Positions 9,647 through 19,128 are shown, counted from the stretch's first letter. The stretch is DNA of 51,770 nucleotides from Prevotella sp. (GCA_017615355.1 JAGAAJ010000083.1:1-51770); one strand, 5' to 3'. Program-made: numbers and translations. The notes: generated from the sequence alone by a model not told the origin.

Positions 9647-11503
9647 ATGCTCTTAACTCAGAAACAAATCGACGACCTCAACAAAGTCGCTAATAAGCTG
9701 CCCATGCAGCGCCTTATCAGCTACGCTAAAGACGGCACTATCACAGAAGCCGTCCTTAACCAGCTCACTACAATGAACTCTGAGCGCCGCTCACAGTTGC
9801 TGGCTATTATCAACGAGCCTAAGCCCAATCCTGCCGAGCAACAAGAGTGGGCCGCCATTGCACCACGCCTCGCACAGAAGGACGAGTCACTACTACCTAC
9901 CCTCAATGCATATATCAGTCATTGGGAAGGCACCATGCCACTGGGTAATCACATTGATGAGGCACGTGTGGTGATTACTGAAATTAATAGTCTCTTGGAA
10001 ATCAAGGAGTGGGAAGAACTTGACAAAAACAGTGCCGAGGCATTGGCCAACTACCTTCGCAAGCATCCTGGCACCAGCCACCTGCCCGATATTGACAATT
10101 ATCTTTGGGCTACAGTTGAACAAAAGAGTGACGAGCAGCAGAAAAAGACAGCCGCACGCCTTTATCTTCAGATGCTTCCTCAGGGCATGTACCAACAGGA
10201 AGCCAAGGACATTATCGTGCCACCTACATCTAACCCTACACCGTCACCAAATCCAACACCCGGCCCTACACCCAGTCCAATACCTAATCCGACACCTTCA
10301 CCCAAGCCTATAATACCGCCATCCATCAGCTCACTCGACATCGTGGAAACGTGGGACTGGATGGCCGCCAATCCCTACGATGCAAACTACGACGTAGCCT
10401 ACCAGCACTTCATCGAACTGAAGGAAAAAGAGTTTCTCACCATGCGTGAGGAGCTATCGGCCTACTCACCCGACCGTGTATTCTCCCTTTTAGAGAAAGG
10501 CATTATCAGCGAGGACGAACTGCTAAACTCCGGACTGGCTACGCCTGAGTCGCTGAAAATCCTTCGCGAGCGCGATGAAATTATCGAATCGCTGCCTGAC
10601 ATCAATGTCGAGATAGCCAAATGCCGCAAGGAGTGTGCCGAAGACCACACCGATGTATTCCTCTTCGGTATTCCTTCCACAGGCAAGACATGTATCCTGA
10701 TGGGACTTATCGGCTCACCCAACATCAACATCAACACGGTACGCGCCGGCGGTCCCTACGCCTGCGTGTTGGAGCAGTTCCTCGATGCCGGCCTTACCAT
10801 CGGCCAGACGCCCAAAGACTTCGTTGCCACTATCGAGGCTTCCATTCAGGACGGCAAGAACAGACACCTGCTCAACCTGGTGGAAATGGCTGGTGAGGAT
10901 TTCGCTTTCAAGATCGCCGACAACGAGGAAGGTGTCGTGTCCTTTGAGGACATCGGCGCTGGAGCTACCCAGCTATTGTGCAACAACAACAAGAAGTCGT
11001 TCTTCATCATTGTCGACCCAACTGCCAAGCGTGTAGCCTTCAACCATCTTGTGAATGAGACCGATGCCGAGGGTAATGTCCGTACTTATCTGGTACGCAA
11101 GAACGTCAATCAGAAAATCATACTCAAACGTCTGGTCGACCTGCTGGCACAGCCCGAGAACAAGAAGATACTGAAGAACGTAGACTCAATCAGCATCGTC
11201 ATTTCAAAAGCAGATCTTCTTGGCAATGAACAAGAGCGCGAAGATGAGGCTTATCGCCGTTTCATGGACCAGCATAAGAACATCATCAGCCCGCTCGTCG
11301 AGCTTTGCCGGGAGAATGGCATTAATGCCTCCACCAACGGTCAGCCCATGCTCTATACCTTCAGCCTTGGTCGCTTCTACGTGGGCGGTGTCTACCAATA
11401 TGACTCCACCGATGCCAACAAGCTCATAGAGGTGCTGAAAGGCAATACCGAGATTACCAAGAAAGGCAGTTTCGGCGGCAAGTTCAAAGACATCTTCAAT
11501 TAA
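9647..11503 (+). CDS. P-loop GTPase with proline-rich linker
   Basis: In this 618-aa protein, residues 1-185 form a helical domain and residues 186-222 a Pro/Thr/Ser/Asn-rich spacer made of repeated NPTPSP-like units. After a short helical region comes a GTPase-like domain. Its Walker A is GIPSTGKT at residues 341-348, a G3/Walker B-like EMAGED sits near 417, and a G4-like SKAD at 520-523 replaces the classical NKxD. It therefore resembles TRAFAC-type GTPases of bacterial multi-component systems rather than housekeeping GTPases. No membrane segment is present. A second P-loop GTPase in the same operon as the SrfC-like one suggests two nucleotide-driven steps. A frame-consistent ATG follows the upstream stop by 3 nt. 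Confidence 0.75.
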   Translation: MLLTQKQIDDLNKVANKLPMQRLISYAKDGTITEAVLNQLTTMNSERRSQLLAIINEPKPNPAEQQEWAAIAPRLAQKDESLLPTLNAYISHWEGTMPLGNHIDEARVVITEINSLLEIKEWEELDKNSAEALANYLRKHPGTSHLPDIDNYLWATVEQKSDEQQKKTAARLYLQMLPQGMYQQEAKDIIVPPTSNPTPSPNPTPGPTPSPIPNPTPSPKPIIPPSISSLDIVETWDWMAANPYDANYDVAYQHFIELKEKEFLTMREELSAYSPDRVFSLLEKGIISEDELLNSGLATPESLKILRERDEIIESLPDINVEIAKCRKECAEDHTDVFLFGIPSTGKTCILMGLIGSPNININTVRAGGPYACVLEQFLDAGLTIGQTPKDFVATIEASIQDGKNRHLLNLVEMAGEDFAFKIADNEEGVVSFEDIGAGATQLLCNNNKKSFFIIVDPTAKRVAFNHLVNETDAEGNVRTYLVRKNVNQKIILKRLVDLLAQPENKKILKNVDSISIVISKADLLGNEQEREDEAYRRFMDQHKNIISPLVELCRENGINASTNGQPMLYTFSLGRFYVGGVYQYDSTDANKLIEVLKGNTEITKKGSFGGKFKDIFN

Positions 11504-11545
11504 GACACTGACAGCAAGCCCACGCCATCCGCGGGCAACTGACAA

Positions 11546-12676
11546 ATGGAAAATAACAAAATATCCTTAGCCATCTTTGGCAACCAAAACAGCAACAGCG
11601 GTTTCCAGCCCCTTTACTGGATCAACAACCCGCCGCAGCAATTGGAGAACATCGTGCCACCAGGCATGGATGAGAATCCTTATTTCTTCACACTGCAAGT
11701 GTTGCCTGCACACACACAGTACACGCTGATTCACAACCGTGTGAGCAGCTATATGTCGGTAAGACCAGGTGTGCTGAAGATGGCTATCGCCATTCCTAAA
11801 GGCTACACTATACGTGACGGCGTCAGTCCGCTGGAGGTGCTCCTCGATGTTCGTCAACAGTTTATCGAGACCTGCATGACTTTGCGCGATACGCAGACAG
11901 ATGCCTACAACTATAAGGAGAAACTGGCTGATCCTGACATCTTTGTCAAGATTGTGGACAGCTATCAACTGGTGCCCGACAGACGACCGCACTTTCCGAT
12001 GAAAGGCACAGAGGATGCCGTGATGCTACTCGATGACATGGCCATCTCAGAGCTTTTTGTGGCTCCGCAACATCCTGAGTTTCAACAATTCAAAAGCATC
12101 GTCATTGCAAACAAGGGCAATGTATCCGTCTACAAAACCCAGTTCAATGGAATCATGGCTTCCGCAATTCCGGCAAAGGCTGAAACACCGACGGAAAAAA
12201 CAATCTCATCTAGAGAGTCAACCGCTCCTACCACCAAGGCAAGCGTTTCCAAGGACAAATCTGCACAGCAGAAGAAATTCCTGATAATACTACTGTGCAT
12301 CCTACTCATCATTGGCGGTGCAGTTTTCCTTTTGAGGCCAAAATCTGACAAGAAAGCAAAGAAGGAAGATGTGATAGAAATAGCAGAGAATAACCAAAAG
12401 GACGATGTGGATGATGATATAGAGGCGAATAAAGAGGAAGCTGATCAAGAAATCAGCGACATTGAGGATTTGTCTGACATGGAAATAGACAAAAAGGAAA
12501 TGGAAGACTCTAAGCAGCCCGTCAACGCCACTAACGCCATCCCAGCAGGAGACGAGCCCGCGGCTGTATCTGAGTCACACAGGCATGTTGACAAGCCACG
12601 CCAAGAGGAGAAAAGAGAACGCATTACCGTTGTAGATAACAAGGACGGCAAACCTACAGCAGAAGATGACCGCTAA
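11546..12676 (+). CDS. Single-pass membrane protein with acidic tail
   Basis: This 376-aa protein is not recognised. Residues 1-205 look like a globular domain without a signal peptide, then comes a Ser/Thr/Lys/Ala-rich linker. One strong membrane helix (about 247-266, in LIILLCILLIIGGAVFLL) follows, and the last 110 residues are very acidic and Lys-rich, with no predicted fold. The topology suggests a cytoplasmic N-terminal domain that could dock on the ATPase or GTPases of the operon, and a tail on the far side of the membrane. It follows the GTPase gene by 42 nt on the same strand. Confidence 0.68.
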   Translation: MENNKISLAIFGNQNSNSGFQPLYWINNPPQQLENIVPPGMDENPYFFTLQVLPAHTQYTLIHNRVSSYMSVRPGVLKMAIAIPKGYTIRDGVSPLEVLLDVRQQFIETCMTLRDTQTDAYNYKEKLADPDIFVKIVDSYQLVPDRRPHFPMKGTEDAVMLLDDMAISELFVAPQHPEFQQFKSIVIANKGNVSVYKTQFNGIMASAIPAKAETPTEKTISSRESTAPTTKASVSKDKSAQQKKFLIILLCILLIIGGAVFLLRPKSDKKAKKEDVIEIAENNQKDDVDDDIEANKEEADQEISDIEDLSDMEIDKKEMEDSKQPVNATNAIPAGDEPAAVSESHRHVDKPRQEEKRERITVVDNKDGKPTAEDDR

Positions 12677-12703
12677 AATCTATTAAAAATTGAGCAAAGA
12701 CGT

Positions 12704-13534
12704 ATGAAAGCATTGAAACTCATTATTATAGCCATCATCATGGCAGGAGCATTAGGCGGACTGATGTTCCTTAGTCTTGGTGGCGATAGCGAAGAGAAAT
12801 CCACGCCGGAGCAGGAGGCTCTATACAGCAAGCTCAAGACAAAGATTGAAGACCACTGGGACGACGGAGGCTGGAGCCTGTCAAAATTCAACGATGACTA
12901 CATCATGCTCAACAAGCAAAAAGACGAACTAGGCAGACAGTACTTCACTTCGCTCAGCGACCAGCTCAATACCGTAGGTAACAGAGCCCTCTATCAGGAC
13001 TTAAAGGCCGCCTATGCAAGCCCAACCTGTAAGCGGACTGACATCGAACCTTTCATGTCAGACATGGACCGTTTCCTACAGAAAGCACCCGGATTCGACA
13101 AGGACAAACTGATAAAGGAGATGCAGGCCACCTACACCCTCTATAACCAAGTATTGGCACTCGCAACAACCAACTTCACTCGCACACCATCCTTCAACAT
13201 GGCCAGCAACAGTTTCTCACCTTCATTCCATACCTTCAAGAATGCGCAACTGAAGCTGGCACGTGACATTCAAGGCTCCGAATACTTCGACAACATCGAA
13301 AAGATCAACGAGGTGAAAGAGGCACTCAACAGTGTGCCGTCGCGTCTTGATGATGCTGAGAATGTCTTCATGAACAAATTGGCCAATCTTATTGTGAACG
13401 CCTACGAGACAGACACACTCAGCGACCGCCGCAGTCGCTTTGTCAGTATCCGCAAAAAATACAATGACGAGTTCAACCCGAAGAGCAACTCACGCATAGA
13501 GCTCTACCTGCGCTCGCTGCCTCTCTCGGATTGA
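12704..13534 (+). CDS. Membrane-anchored helical protein, unknown
   Basis: In this 276-aa protein an N-terminal hydrophobic segment (about residues 5-25, Gly/Ala-rich with no clear signal-peptidase site) probably anchors a helical domain in the periplasm. No catalytic motif or known family is apparent. It lies 27 nt after the acidic-tail membrane protein and 22 nt before the next exported protein, inside the SrfB/SrfC operon. It may be a structural or adaptor subunit; this is inference from context only. Confidence 0.65.
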   Translation: MKALKLIIIAIIMAGALGGLMFLSLGGDSEEKSTPEQEALYSKLKTKIEDHWDDGGWSLSKFNDDYIMLNKQKDELGRQYFTSLSDQLNTVGNRALYQDLKAAYASPTCKRTDIEPFMSDMDRFLQKAPGFDKDKLIKEMQATYTLYNQVLALATTNFTRTPSFNMASNSFSPSFHTFKNAQLKLARDIQGSEYFDNIEKINEVKEALNSVPSRLDDAENVFMNKLANLIVNAYETDTLSDRRSRFVSIRKKYNDEFNPKSNSRIELYLRSLPLSD

Positions 13535-13556
13535 TGAACCAGATAGTTTAGAAGTT

Positions 13557-14513
13557 ATGAGAATAAAGTTAATCATACTGCCACTGCTTTTTTTCAGCGT
13601 AAGCCTTTGTGCTTCTGCTCAAGACGACTCTGCGGATAATAGCCAGCAAAAGCCGAAGAAGGAAAACGCCAAAAAGGCTTTAAAGGAGCTGCAGAAGCAA
13701 TACGAGCAACTCCAGAAAGAGCACTTGTTGCTTGAGGAAGCCTACAAGACGCTGCAGGCAGAGGATAGTACGATACAAGCAGATATACGAGCACAAGAAG
13801 AGGCACGTCGGCAACAGGAAAGCTATTACCAGCAATGCCGTCAGAACCTGTATCAGGAATATACCGAATACCTTGATGTGCCCTTCTCGACCATCTCGTT
13901 GCAGAAGATTAGCAACATCAAGGACTTCGCAGAACGCTATGCAGAGATGGACAGCAATGCTCCTACCCTACTGGCACGCGCCAACGCCTGTCTGAAACAT
14001 AAACAGGACTACGATGACATGATTACCTTGTTGTCAAAACCCTATAATGCTACCGACATTAAGAAAAACCGCGACAAGCTGCTTATCTTACGCATCATGG
14101 TCGATGAGAACAGATGGGACGAGCTGGCTATGAGTAAGAGTCAGTGGCAGGAAACAGACAGCATCGACGTTTTCTACGCCCGCTATCAGCCAGGCCTCAA
14201 ATGGCTGCAGGGCGTGATGAAAAAATGCGAGGAACAATACAGAAGCGACGGTCTAAGCGCCAGCAACCGTACCGACGTGGTGCTGAGCAAAGACATCCGT
14301 CAAGACATCGTAAACGATGCGGACAAACGACAGATTGAGAGCGTTAGCCGACACATCAGTCCGCAAGGCAACATTGCCGACTACATCCTACTCATCCCGT
14401 GGTTGCGTGAGCGCTACAATATCTTCATCAGCGAGTCCAACCCGCTGAAACCCTCGGAAAAGACGCGCAAAGCCATGAAGGAAGTGTTAGATATCAATAC
14501 CGGATCACATTAA
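13557..14513 (+). CDS. Exported coiled-coil protein
   Basis: The 318-aa protein starts with a signal peptide (hydrophobic residues 4-19, cleavage likely after SLCASA). A long Lys/Glu/Gln-rich coiled coil spans about residues 30-95 and is followed by a helical domain. No enzyme motif is seen. Within the SrfB/SrfC operon it would be a periplasmic component; the coiled coil suggests oligomerisation or a spacer role. It ends 14 nt before the next gene. Confidence 0.68.
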   Translation: MRIKLIILPLLFFSVSLCASAQDDSADNSQQKPKKENAKKALKELQKQYEQLQKEHLLLEEAYKTLQAEDSTIQADIRAQEEARRQQESYYQQCRQNLYQEYTEYLDVPFSTISLQKISNIKDFAERYAEMDSNAPTLLARANACLKHKQDYDDMITLLSKPYNATDIKKNRDKLLILRIMVDENRWDELAMSKSQWQETDSIDVFYARYQPGLKWLQGVMKKCEEQYRSDGLSASNRTDVVLSKDIRQDIVNDADKRQIESVSRHISPQGNIADYILLIPWLRERYNIFISESNPLKPSEKTRKAMKEVLDINTGSH

Positions 14514-14527
14514 ATACTGAACACTAT

Positions 14528-15880
14528 ATGGAAATAAAAAATGTCAGAGTCAATGAGATTCACTGGTCTATCGGCTGGAATGCATCTCAAGAAGCCAACA
14601 AGCGCCTTAAGGACAAGATTGGCGAGACAAGCAAGTATTTCGCCCAGCTAAAGGTAGGCAATGCTACCTACAACTGGATGGTTGACACCGTGGGAAAGTG
14701 GCGTCCCATGGGTATGGCACCCGACAGCGACAAGGCCGTCATCATGGAAAAGGCAGAGGAAATCCGACAGGAGGTCTTTGACAAGTTACCCGGTGAGGAC
14801 AGTCTGGCTACAAAGATCTGTCAGGTGCCCAACTATGAGGAGTACATCTTCTATAAAGACAACGGCGACAATACCCTCGACGTCATCATCACCGGCTGGG
14901 GTTTCCATAATTTCAAGAAAGCCGGTCCATTCATCGAGACCTGGCCTCCACGTCCCATCAAGCACACCACCACCATCGCCTTTGTCATCGACGGTGTGCG
15001 CCAGCCACAGCGTCCCTTCTCTATCGTCACACCGAAGATGCAGAAGCCTGATGTCACCGACGAGCAGGGCATTCGCAGCTACAAGGAATACGCTGGTTTG
15101 AACATCACCATTATCGACGATGCCACACAGCGCCAATTCAACTTCACCACTGAGGATAAGGACACAGAGCTGGAGTTCGACGTCACTACGAAGGCGACTG
15201 TCACCGTGCGCGCAACTATTGACGGCGAGCCTCTCGACGGTGAGACGGTAGGCATCGACTACGACGGACAGCACTTCGACGTGCAGCTTACCAACGGCGA
15301 AGCCACCCTCTCTGACCTCTCATATAAGAGCGGAATCAGCTGCAAGGCCACCCTTCGCGATGAGGAGCGCAGCGAGCCGCTCAGTGGCAACACCGCCACC
15401 GTTATCACCTTCGATTTCAAAACGCCGCCTGTCATCGAAGAACCGGTTGTCGAAGAAGAGCCGGTTGTTGAAGAAGAGCCAGAGAAGGAACCCGTCATAG
15501 CCACCATCACAGTGCTTGACGCACAGGGCCAGCCCATGAAGAACGCGCAGTTCCGTCTGCAGCAAGGCGAAAAGCTTCTCGAAGGACAGCTCGACGAGCA
15601 GGGTGCTGCACAGTTCATGGTGGAGACCTTTGCCATCGACCAGCCTTTGCAGGCACATATCACCACTGAGGATCAGCATCAGATAGAGCCCATCGAGTTC
15701 ACGCTCGAGGCCGATGAGAAAGAATACGTATTGCAGGAGAATGCTCCCAAGAGCAGCGGCAGCATCCTCGGCTTCCTCGTATTCCTGCTTATCCTAGCAG
15801 CCCTTGCCGCTTTGGTTATCTTTGCACTGAAGCCCGGCACGGAAGAATTAACAAAAATCATCAACAAAAACTTTTTCTAA
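14528..15880 (+). CDS. Tail-anchored protein with Ig-like repeat domains
   Basis: The 450-aa protein has no signal peptide. Residues 1-190 form an unrecognised domain rich in Trp and Tyr. Two beta domains follow, of the carboxypeptidase-regulatory/Ig-like type (about 210-300 and 325-405), separated by an acidic E-E-P-V-V repeat linker. A strong membrane helix (about 417-440) lies near the C terminus. The arrangement of a C-terminal anchor and a large N-terminal part without export signal suggests a cytoplasm-facing tail-anchored protein, although Ig-like folds are more usual outside the cell. It is followed by the next gene after 3 nt. Confidence 0.68.
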   Translation: MEIKNVRVNEIHWSIGWNASQEANKRLKDKIGETSKYFAQLKVGNATYNWMVDTVGKWRPMGMAPDSDKAVIMEKAEEIRQEVFDKLPGEDSLATKICQVPNYEEYIFYKDNGDNTLDVIITGWGFHNFKKAGPFIETWPPRPIKHTTTIAFVIDGVRQPQRPFSIVTPKMQKPDVTDEQGIRSYKEYAGLNITIIDDATQRQFNFTTEDKDTELEFDVTTKATVTVRATIDGEPLDGETVGIDYDGQHFDVQLTNGEATLSDLSYKSGISCKATLRDEERSEPLSGNTATVITFDFKTPPVIEEPVVEEEPVVEEEPEKEPVIATITVLDAQGQPMKNAQFRLQQGEKLLEGQLDEQGAAQFMVETFAIDQPLQAHITTEDQHQIEPIEFTLEADEKEYVLQENAPKSSGSILGFLVFLLILAALAALVIFALKPGTEELTKIINKNFF

Positions 15881-15883
15881 GCT

Positions 15884-16183
15884 ATGGATCACCAAACCAT
15901 CAAGTTCATCTCAGAGAACATGCTATACTTGCTGGCCACGCCATGCATCCTTACTTTCCTGCTCTTTGCCTGGGACAAGCACCTGGCACACTACCAGCGT
16001 AGCCGCGTACCCGAAGCCGTGCTGTTTTTCTTCTGCTTCCTCTACGGAGCCTTCGGTGGTCTTTGCGGCATGATCTTCTTCCGTCACAAGACAAAACACA
16101 TGTCGTTTAAGATTATCGTACCTTTGCTGGCTATTATCCAAATTGCCGCCATCGTCTATTTCAAAGTTCAAATCGAAAAATAG
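15884..16183 (+). CDS. DUF1294 family small membrane protein
   Basis: This 99-aa protein has three hydrophobic segments and matches DUF1294 by pattern: DK following the first helix, an R-x-P-E motif, a GG-x-x-G turn in the second helix and the RHKTKH segment before the third. The function of the family is unknown. Its place between two anchored Ig-like proteins in the SrfB/SrfC operon is unusual, because DUF1294 proteins commonly occur as solitary genes. Start and stop are separated from the neighbours by 3 and 9 nt. Confidence 0.8.
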   Translation: MDHQTIKFISENMLYLLATPCILTFLLFAWDKHLAHYQRSRVPEAVLFFFCFLYGAFGGLCGMIFFRHKTKHMSFKIIVPLLAIIQIAAIVYFKVQIEK

Positions 16184-16192
16184 CATCATACC

Positions 16193-16963
16193 ATGAAAGT
16201 ATTAAGTTTTATTCTATTTTCCATCTTCGCCGGACTGATTATTGCCCTTCTACTTCTTCAGCCGAAAAAGCCGGCAGAGCCGGAAGAGATGGATGCCAAG
16301 ATTGTGGTGGTTGATGAAGACACCGAGGAGCCTATTGAAGGTGTCAAGATAAAGATCACGACCTCCGATGACTCAGAGGTTTCACTCATCACCGACGAGA
16401 ACGGCGAATGTGCCTTCACCTACACCGACAGCGATGCACAGATTACCATCCTCAGAGCCACCAAATCAGGCTATGAGCGTGTAGAGATAGAAGACTATGA
16501 CCTGTCAAAGTTTGAGGACGATGACCTCGTCATTCCCATGAAGAAACAGAACATGACGAACCGCGGACAACAGATTGGAGCCAGCGGTGCGCTGAAGATT
16601 ACTTTGATGTGGGACGATCCAAGCGTTGACCTCGACCTACATGTCATTGAACCCAACGGTTTCGAGATTTGTTATCTAGGTGGACACGATGGACAGATGC
16701 ACGACCCCGACACTGGCGGCAAACTCGACGTTGACTGGCAGCCGAACAACAACAGTCCAGAGAACATAGGCGAAAATGCCGTATGGCAGACATCCCCGCG
16801 AGGCACTTATAAGGCTAGTGTCGTCTTCTACGGTCCTGAGGGCGTCGGTCCCGTCGACTGCACTGTTGTCGTTTACCAGGAGAACCAGCCTGAGCAGACG
16901 TACACACTAACCCTCAACGGACAAGGCGACACAAAGGAAATTCCTGATATAGTGGTACCATAA
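16193..16963 (+). CDS. Membrane-anchored protein with DUF2135-like domain
   Basis: The 256-aa protein has an N-terminal hydrophobic segment (about residues 3-23) that anchors it or directs export. A carboxypeptidase-regulatory-like beta domain (about 33-115) contains the typical V-x-D-x-x-T-x-x-P-x-x-G-V start. A C-terminal domain resembles DUF2135, with the LMWDDPSVDLDLHVIEPNG signature and a later SPRGTYKASVVFYG segment. DUF2135 domains usually occur in secreted or surface-exposed proteins. This is the last gene of the SrfB/SrfC operon; the 48 nt to transketolase hold no clear terminator, so read-through is possible. Confidence 0.75.
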   Translation: MKVLSFILFSIFAGLIIALLLLQPKKPAEPEEMDAKIVVVDEDTEEPIEGVKIKITTSDDSEVSLITDENGECAFTYTDSDAQITILRATKSGYERVEIEDYDLSKFEDDDLVIPMKKQNMTNRGQQIGASGALKITLMWDDPSVDLDLHVIEPNGFEICYLGGHDGQMHDPDTGGKLDVDWQPNNNSPENIGENAVWQTSPRGTYKASVVFYGPEGVGPVDCTVVVYQENQPEQTYTLTLNGQGDTKEIPDIVVP

Positions 16964-17011
16964 AAAGTTAAAAACATTAACCCATTTTATAAATACAAAT
17001 TCAGTAGTTTT

Positions 17012-19024
17012 ATGAACGACAACAAAGTGATGAATCGTGCAGCCGACAATATCCGAATCCTGGCTGCAGCAATGGTTGAAAAAGCAAAAAGCGGACACCC
17101 TGGCGGAGCTATGGGCGGTGCTGATTTTATTAACACTCTCTATAGCGAGTTCCTCGTCTATGATCCTGAGAACCCCGCATGGGAGGGTCGCGACCGTTTC
17201 TTCCTCGACCCAGGTCACATGGCTCCGATGCTCTATAGCCAGCTCTGCCTCATCGGCAAGTACGAGCTGGAAGACCTGAAGAACCTGCGCCAGTGGGGCT
17301 CAGTCACACCTGGTCATCCTGAGCGCGAGATTGAGCGCGGTATCGAGAACACTTCCGGTCCCCTCGGACAGGGCCATACCTTTGCCGTGGGTGCTGCCAT
17401 CGCTGCCAAGTTCCTTAAGGCCCGCCTTGGCAACGTGATGAACCAGACCATCTACGCCTACATCTCCGATGGTGGCGTGCAGGAAGAGATTTCGCAGGGT
17501 GCAGGCCGTATCGCTGGTAATCTCGGTCTCGACAACCTCATCATGTTCTACGATGCCAACGACATCCAGCTCTCCACACGCACCGAGGTGGTGACCTGCG
17601 AGGACACCGCCAAGAAATATGAGGCTTGGGGCTGGTACGTGCAGAAGATTGACGGCAACGACGTTGACCAGATCCGGGAGGCCATCAAGAAGGCCCAGGC
17701 TGAGAAGGAGCGTCCTTCACTGATCATTGGCCACTGCATCATGGGCAAGGGTGCCCGCAAGGCCGACGGCTCGTCCTACGAGAGCAACTGCGCTACTCAC
17801 GGTGCTCCCCTCGGAGGCGACAACTTCGTGCAGACCATGAAGAACCTGGGTGCTGATCCTGAGAATCCCTTCGTTATATTCCCCGAGGTGCAGGAGCTTT
17901 ATGCCAAGCGTCGTGAGGAACTGAAGAAGATTTGCGCTGAGCGCTACGCCGAGAAGGCTGAGTGGGCCAAGGGTCATCCCGTACAGGCTAAGCAGCTTGA
18001 GGAGTGGTTCAGCGGCAAGGCTCCCGTTATCGATTGGAGCAAGGTGGAGCAGAAGGCTGGCAGCGCTACCCGCAGCGCATCGGCCGCCGTCCTCGGACAG
18101 CTTGCTGAGCAGGTGCCCAACATGATCTGTGCTTCTGCCGACCTGTCGAACTCTGACAACACCAACGGCTTCCTGAAGAAGACCAAGGACCTCGTGAAGG
18201 GTGACTTCTCGGGTGCCTTCTTCGAGGCTGGTGTAGCCGAGCTCACAATGGCTTGCTGCTGCATCGGTATGGCCCTGCACGGTGGTGTCATCCCCGCCTG
18301 CGGTACCTTCTTCGTATTCTCCGACTACATGAAGCCCGCCGTCCGCATGGCTGCCCTCATGGAGCTGCCCGTGAAGTTCATCTGGACCCACGACGCCTTC
18401 CGCGTTGGTGAGGACGGTCCTACCCATGAGCCCGTTGAGCAGGAGGCACAGATCCGCCTGATGGAGAAGCTGAAGAACCACCACGGCAAGAACAGCGTCC
18501 TCGTTGTCCGTCCCGCCGATGCTGAGGAGACCACCGTCTGCTGGCGTATGGCTATGGAGAACGTCGATACACCTACCGCTCTCATCTTCTCTCGTCAGAA
18601 CATCGAGATGCTGCCCGAGGGCAACGACTACAACCAGGCTACCAAGGGCGCTTATGTTGTAGCAGGCTCAGACGAGAACTACGACGTCATTCTGCTGGCT
18701 TCTGGTTCTGAGGTTTCTACCCTTGAGGCTGGTGCCAAGCTGCTTGCAGCCGACGGCATCAAGACACGCGTCGTCAGCGTTCCTTCTGAGGGATTGTTCC
18801 GCAGCCAGTCAAAGGAGTATCAGCAGAGCGTGCTGCCCGCTGGCAAGAAGAAGTTCGGCCTGACCGCTGGTCTGCCCGTCAACCTCGAAGGTCTGGTAGG
18901 TGCCGACGGCACTGTATGGGGTCTTGAGAGCTTCGGCTTCAGTGCTCCCTACAAAGTGCTCGACGAGAAGCTCGGCTTCACTGGCCAGAATGTCTACGAG
19001 CAGGTGAAGAAACTTCTTGCATAG
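17012..19024 (+). CDS. tkt: Transketolase
   Basis: Transketolase transfers two-carbon units between sugar phosphates in the pentose phosphate pathway, using thiamine diphosphate. The 670-aa length is normal. Visible motifs are AKSGHPGGAMG near residue 25, the GPLGQG loop near 114, the ThDP-binding GDG-like region (here SDGGVQEE near 151) and DGPTHEPVEQ in the pyrimidine-binding domain near 470. Codon use is more G/C-rich and regular than in the flanking operon, as expected for a highly expressed gene. A strong terminator follows the stop codon. I see no Bacteroidetes promoter in the 48-nt gap before it. Confidence 0.95.
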   Translation: MNDNKVMNRAADNIRILAAAMVEKAKSGHPGGAMGGADFINTLYSEFLVYDPENPAWEGRDRFFLDPGHMAPMLYSQLCLIGKYELEDLKNLRQWGSVTPGHPEREIERGIENTSGPLGQGHTFAVGAAIAAKFLKARLGNVMNQTIYAYISDGGVQEEISQGAGRIAGNLGLDNLIMFYDANDIQLSTRTEVVTCEDTAKKYEAWGWYVQKIDGNDVDQIREAIKKAQAEKERPSLIIGHCIMGKGARKADGSSYESNCATHGAPLGGDNFVQTMKNLGADPENPFVIFPEVQELYAKRREELKKICAERYAEKAEWAKGHPVQAKQLEEWFSGKAPVIDWSKVEQKAGSATRSASAAVLGQLAEQVPNMICASADLSNSDNTNGFLKKTKDLVKGDFSGAFFEAGVAELTMACCCIGMALHGGVIPACGTFFVFSDYMKPAVRMAALMELPVKFIWTHDAFRVGEDGPTHEPVEQEAQIRLMEKLKNHHGKNSVLVVRPADAEETTVCWRMAMENVDTPTALIFSRQNIEMLPEGNDYNQATKGAYVVAGSDENYDVILLASGSEVSTLEAGAKLLAADGIKTRVVSVPSEGLFRSQSKEYQQSVLPAGKKKFGLTAGLPVNLEGLVGADGTVWGLESFGFSAPYKVLDEKLGFTGQNVYEQVKKLLA

Positions 19025-19036
19025 ACAGATACTCAC

Positions 19037-19057
19037 GTCCTTTTCAGACAAAAGGAC
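19037..19057 (+). other. Perfect 8-bp hairpin after tkt
   Basis: GTCCTTTT (19037-19044) pairs with AAAAGGAC (19050-19057) around a 5-nt loop, 12 nt after the transketolase stop codon and upstream of the main terminator. It may protect the mRNA 3' end or assist termination. Confidence 0.5.
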
Positions 19058-19070
19058 ATAAGCACATAAG

Positions 19071-19110
19071 AAAATCCCCCGCAGTCCGTTATGGATTGCG
19101 GGGGTTTTCT
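19071..19110 (+). terminator. Rho-independent terminator, probably bidirectional
   Basis: A 12-bp stem (19076-19087 with 19093-19104, CCCCCGCAGTCC against GGATTGCGGGGG, one G-T pair) closes a 5-nt loop and is followed by TTTTCTTTTT. The minus strand also has a short T run after the stem, so it can serve both transketolase and the convergent metallo-hydrolase gene. Confidence 0.92.
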
Positions 19111-19128
19111 TTTTCAGATTATCTGTTG

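Noticed and set aside
16964-17011. Promoter for transketolase
   Set aside because: The gap is A/T-rich and contains TAGTTTTA-like sequence, but no TAnnTTTG box with a spaced TTTG could be supported.
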